From contig MNCI01011864.1 in NCBI GenBank assembly GCA_015680685.1, positions 251,970-282,621 on the forward strand: 30,652 nucleotides of DNA, read 5' to 3'. The notes below the pieces were generated by a model. It searched no databases. It was given only the letters and a program-made list of their open reading frames with translations, and was not told where the DNA came from. The position numbers and the translations under genes are program-made. The DNA is from Gnetum montanum (lineage: Eukaryota; Streptophyta; Gnetopsida; Gnetales; Gnetaceae). Below, in pieces: positions 28,237 to 30,652 of the stretch. How positions within the stretch are numbered: position 1 is the first letter of the stretch; every line of letters starts with the position of its first letter.

Positions 28237-30100
28237 ACTTTTTTGTTTTCTAACTTTTTGGTTTAATTTTTTTTAATACTTTTTACTTTTCTCATTGCCT
28301 TTTTCACATTCTTTAATATCTCTTCATTCTTTTAAACTTTTTCATTTCTTAAACATTTTCTATTCTTTGATATTTTTCAAATTCTTTTCCTATTTTACTA
28401 TTTTTCTATAATTTTCATTACCTGTGTTGTACATATTCTTGTTGATTTTCAATAAATTATATGGAATAAAGCAAGATGTAGTCTCAATAAGATGAAGCTT
28501 GCTCGATGTTATCAAGTTATAAAGGACTAATTACCTATATAGTGAGACCATGACATCCATCCACCCATTCCAATAATAAGAGGTTCTTAGCATGGCCATA
28601 ATGATATTCTCTTCACAATAAAACTAAAAATAAACTTATGATCATTATGCCTAGACAAAAAAGTGAAGAACTAAGTGGAAATGACAATGTTGTGACATTA
28701 AAGGAAATTGTGGATTCTCTTGGATTATTGTTGTGAGTTCTATCCTATTACTAAGGATGTATTACTTTCTTGAAGATCTAACAAAAACTAGGAGTAAGAG
28801 TATAATGAGTGTTGCCTTATGATGTCATTGGAAAGACATGTTACCCATGCTTGAAGGTAGGTGACTTCTTAGGAATCTCAAAAATAAAAAGTGCAATTAA
28901 TAAACTCCTTCCTTGAACAACACACCAAGTGGTAATACTCGTTGCAACAGTGGTAGTCTTATGGTTGTGAGTTGTAGGGATGAAATAATGAGATGTTACT
29001 GAAAAGTGGTTTGGACTTGGGTTTGAATCTTGGAAAGAAAGGTTAATGATTACTTTAACCACAGATTACACACAACAATTCGTTATGCCTATGGTAAGAT
29101 ATCTCACGTCCCAATTTTAGCAACCCCTTCTATAGTCCACCTCACCTCACTGTATATTTAATTTATAACTTTATAGTTTTATATAATATAATGTTATTTT
29201 CCCAATTTGGCGATATTAACATGTGTGTTTTGCTAGACATGTATGTCTTACATTCAATTCTTGAGCACCTGTGGACACTTTTAGGCATGGTTATACAAGG
29301 GCACTAAGGGTTGGAGCTTGCTTTGGGGAGGACCCACTTGTATAACTTTTGTATTTCATACTTAACAAACAATTCCACATCATCTTGTGTTTTCCAAAAC
29401 AATCAAGATCCAATAAATACTTCCCATATCATTTACTAATCTGTCCATACGTCTAAAATTCTTAACCTATCTACTATCCTTTCAATAAACTTTTGTTACC
29501 CAAGATTCCTTCCTTATGAACTTTAAATGTCAAATTCCTAAAAATTGTGCATCATTAATGGCCCAAGACCCTTTGGACAAGTTTCACATCTTTCAAACAT
29601 TCCAATTGACTCCTTTTTTCCTAGAAAATTCATTGAAAATTTGAAATTTTTTCATGGTGACATCGTAGCCCCTATGATGTCACACATATAAAAATAGTAT
29701 ATATATGCATGGGAGTAAGCGAAATTTGTCATTCCTTCATTTTCTAGCAAGAGAAGTTTTTGCAATTTTTTCTCAGAGCTCTTGTACACTAAATTCCTAG
29801 GACCATAACTTTGTTCCCATAGCTTCGATTTCTAAAATTCTTCAACGTTGTTGATCCTTGAGCACTCAACTTAGTCATTGCATATATTGCATGAGCATCT
29901 GAAAACTTAAGCCAAAACTTTTCTAATGCTTTGAAGATACTATAAGGAAATAATGAGAACCCTATAGTTAATCAATCAAACTTAAGCCAAATGACTTAGT
30001 TAATTCTCCTAATTGACCATACTAACTATTTCAGGATGCAATAAGCAAGAAAATGATAATTGTGGAAGGTCATAAGTAATTAAAAATATAACACTTAAGG
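28237..30100. other. retroelement-derived or intergenic DNA, no gene
   Basis: A strongly T-rich tract at 28237-28420 follows the last open segment of the Gypsy remnant. The rest is AT-rich with no recognisable coding sequence. A TATAAAAATA-like site occurs at about 29688. Confidence 0.45.
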
Positions 30101-30119
30101 GGGTTTTCTGAAAATTTTT

Positions 30120-30652
30120 CTAACTTTGTGATGAGTGGCGAGGTACCCCTACACTCAACCATACAAAACGAGCATAGCACGCGTGATCCGGTTGAACTCT
30201 GCAGACTAAATGCCTACATGCCCCATGGAACACTTGGGGTTAATCATTCGTTGTCTTCCTAGACTTACTTGTAGTTGTCATGGTGTATGGTTAAGTAAGT
30301 CTGAGGCATATGATTTTTATGGTCTTTTCTGGTTTTTCTCCTATGCTATCGAGGTGAAAGGTTGAGAGAACTAACTAACTCTAACTAAGAACTAAGTCTA
30401 ATTTAACTAGCATCAGCATCCGTTCCCACTTACCGTACACACCTTGAACTATGCAATTGTGGCTACCAAACACTAATCATTACTGGGATCACCACATGTA
30501 ACACACGTGCTTGAAGTGGTCATACTGAGGCACTTAACTAGCCTAAATGTAATGAGCAGCCGATTCCTTGACTAGCCGTACACATATGTAGATGCTCGTA
30601 ATCAAGTCGTACTCATTTTGCATTCTAGGAGTTAAGGGTGAGAGAGACTAAT
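30120..30652 (-). mobile_element. Gypsy-type LTR fragment, inverted (copy 3)
   Basis: Read on the minus strand it matches copy 1 from about 170 to 608. Shared phrases include GAGTACGACT, GATCCCAGTAATG, GGAACGGATGCT, CATATGCCTCA and GTAGGGGTACCTCGCCACTC. The window ends inside it. It closes at the same CACTCATCAC phrase as copy 1. Confidence 0.6.

Noticed and set aside
1-30652. CRISPR arrays, bacterial operons, tRNA or rRNA genes
   Set aside because: The repeats found are tandem without spacers. The genes are eukaryotic with introns, and no tRNA or rRNA fold was recognised by eye.

Overview
The window comes from a plant nuclear genome. It holds a complete, intron-rich plant phosphoinositide-specific phospholipase C (PLC) gene, a plant organelle-type PPR gene, and plant Copia and Gypsy retrotransposon sequence, in AT-rich DNA with very few genes. 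The long intron and heavy transposon load would suit a gymnosperm such as a conifer. That last step is inference; nothing here proves the lineage.

Layout. 1-615: an LTR-like fragment of a Gypsy-type element. 616-2580: gene-poor DNA with one exon-like island at 1374-1438. 2779-22794 (minus strand): a PLC gene whose nine exons join in frame to 593 codons with GT-AG introns throughout. Its sixth intron (3698-19074) is 15,377 bp as assembled. It contains an intronless PPR gene on the opposite strand (5628-7127), a stretch repeated across assembly seams (7831-13559), and a decayed Copia element (12890-18295) with two LTRs, a tRNA-Met-type primer site, a purine tract and a TCACT target-site duplication. 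22795-23045: the PLC 5' flank, with a G-box and ACGT-core sites. About 23840-28236: a degenerate Gypsy-type LTR followed by gag-protease remnants full of stop codons. 28237-30100: no gene seen. 30120-30652: an inverted copy of the same LTR family.

The genes. PLC would hydrolyse phosphoinositides at the plasma membrane in a calcium-dependent way, and its visible catalytic and calcium-binding positions are intact. The PPR protein is a probable organelle RNA-binding factor and appears shortened. The retroelements are all broken by stops or frameshifts.

Assembly caution. Single N bases at 9592, 11467 and 13413 are each followed by sequence that has already appeared upstream. One further seam at 12598/12599 has no N. 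The apparent tandem duplications between 7831 and 13559 are therefore best read as unmerged, overlapping contig ends or haplotypes. Differences between the copies, notably a 79-bp repeat present once or four times, may be real allelic variation. I did not find a convincing undescribed biological system. The most interesting real features are the nested PPR gene in the giant PLC intron, the doubled promoter-like unit in the Copia LTR, and the repeat variation around the Copia insertion.
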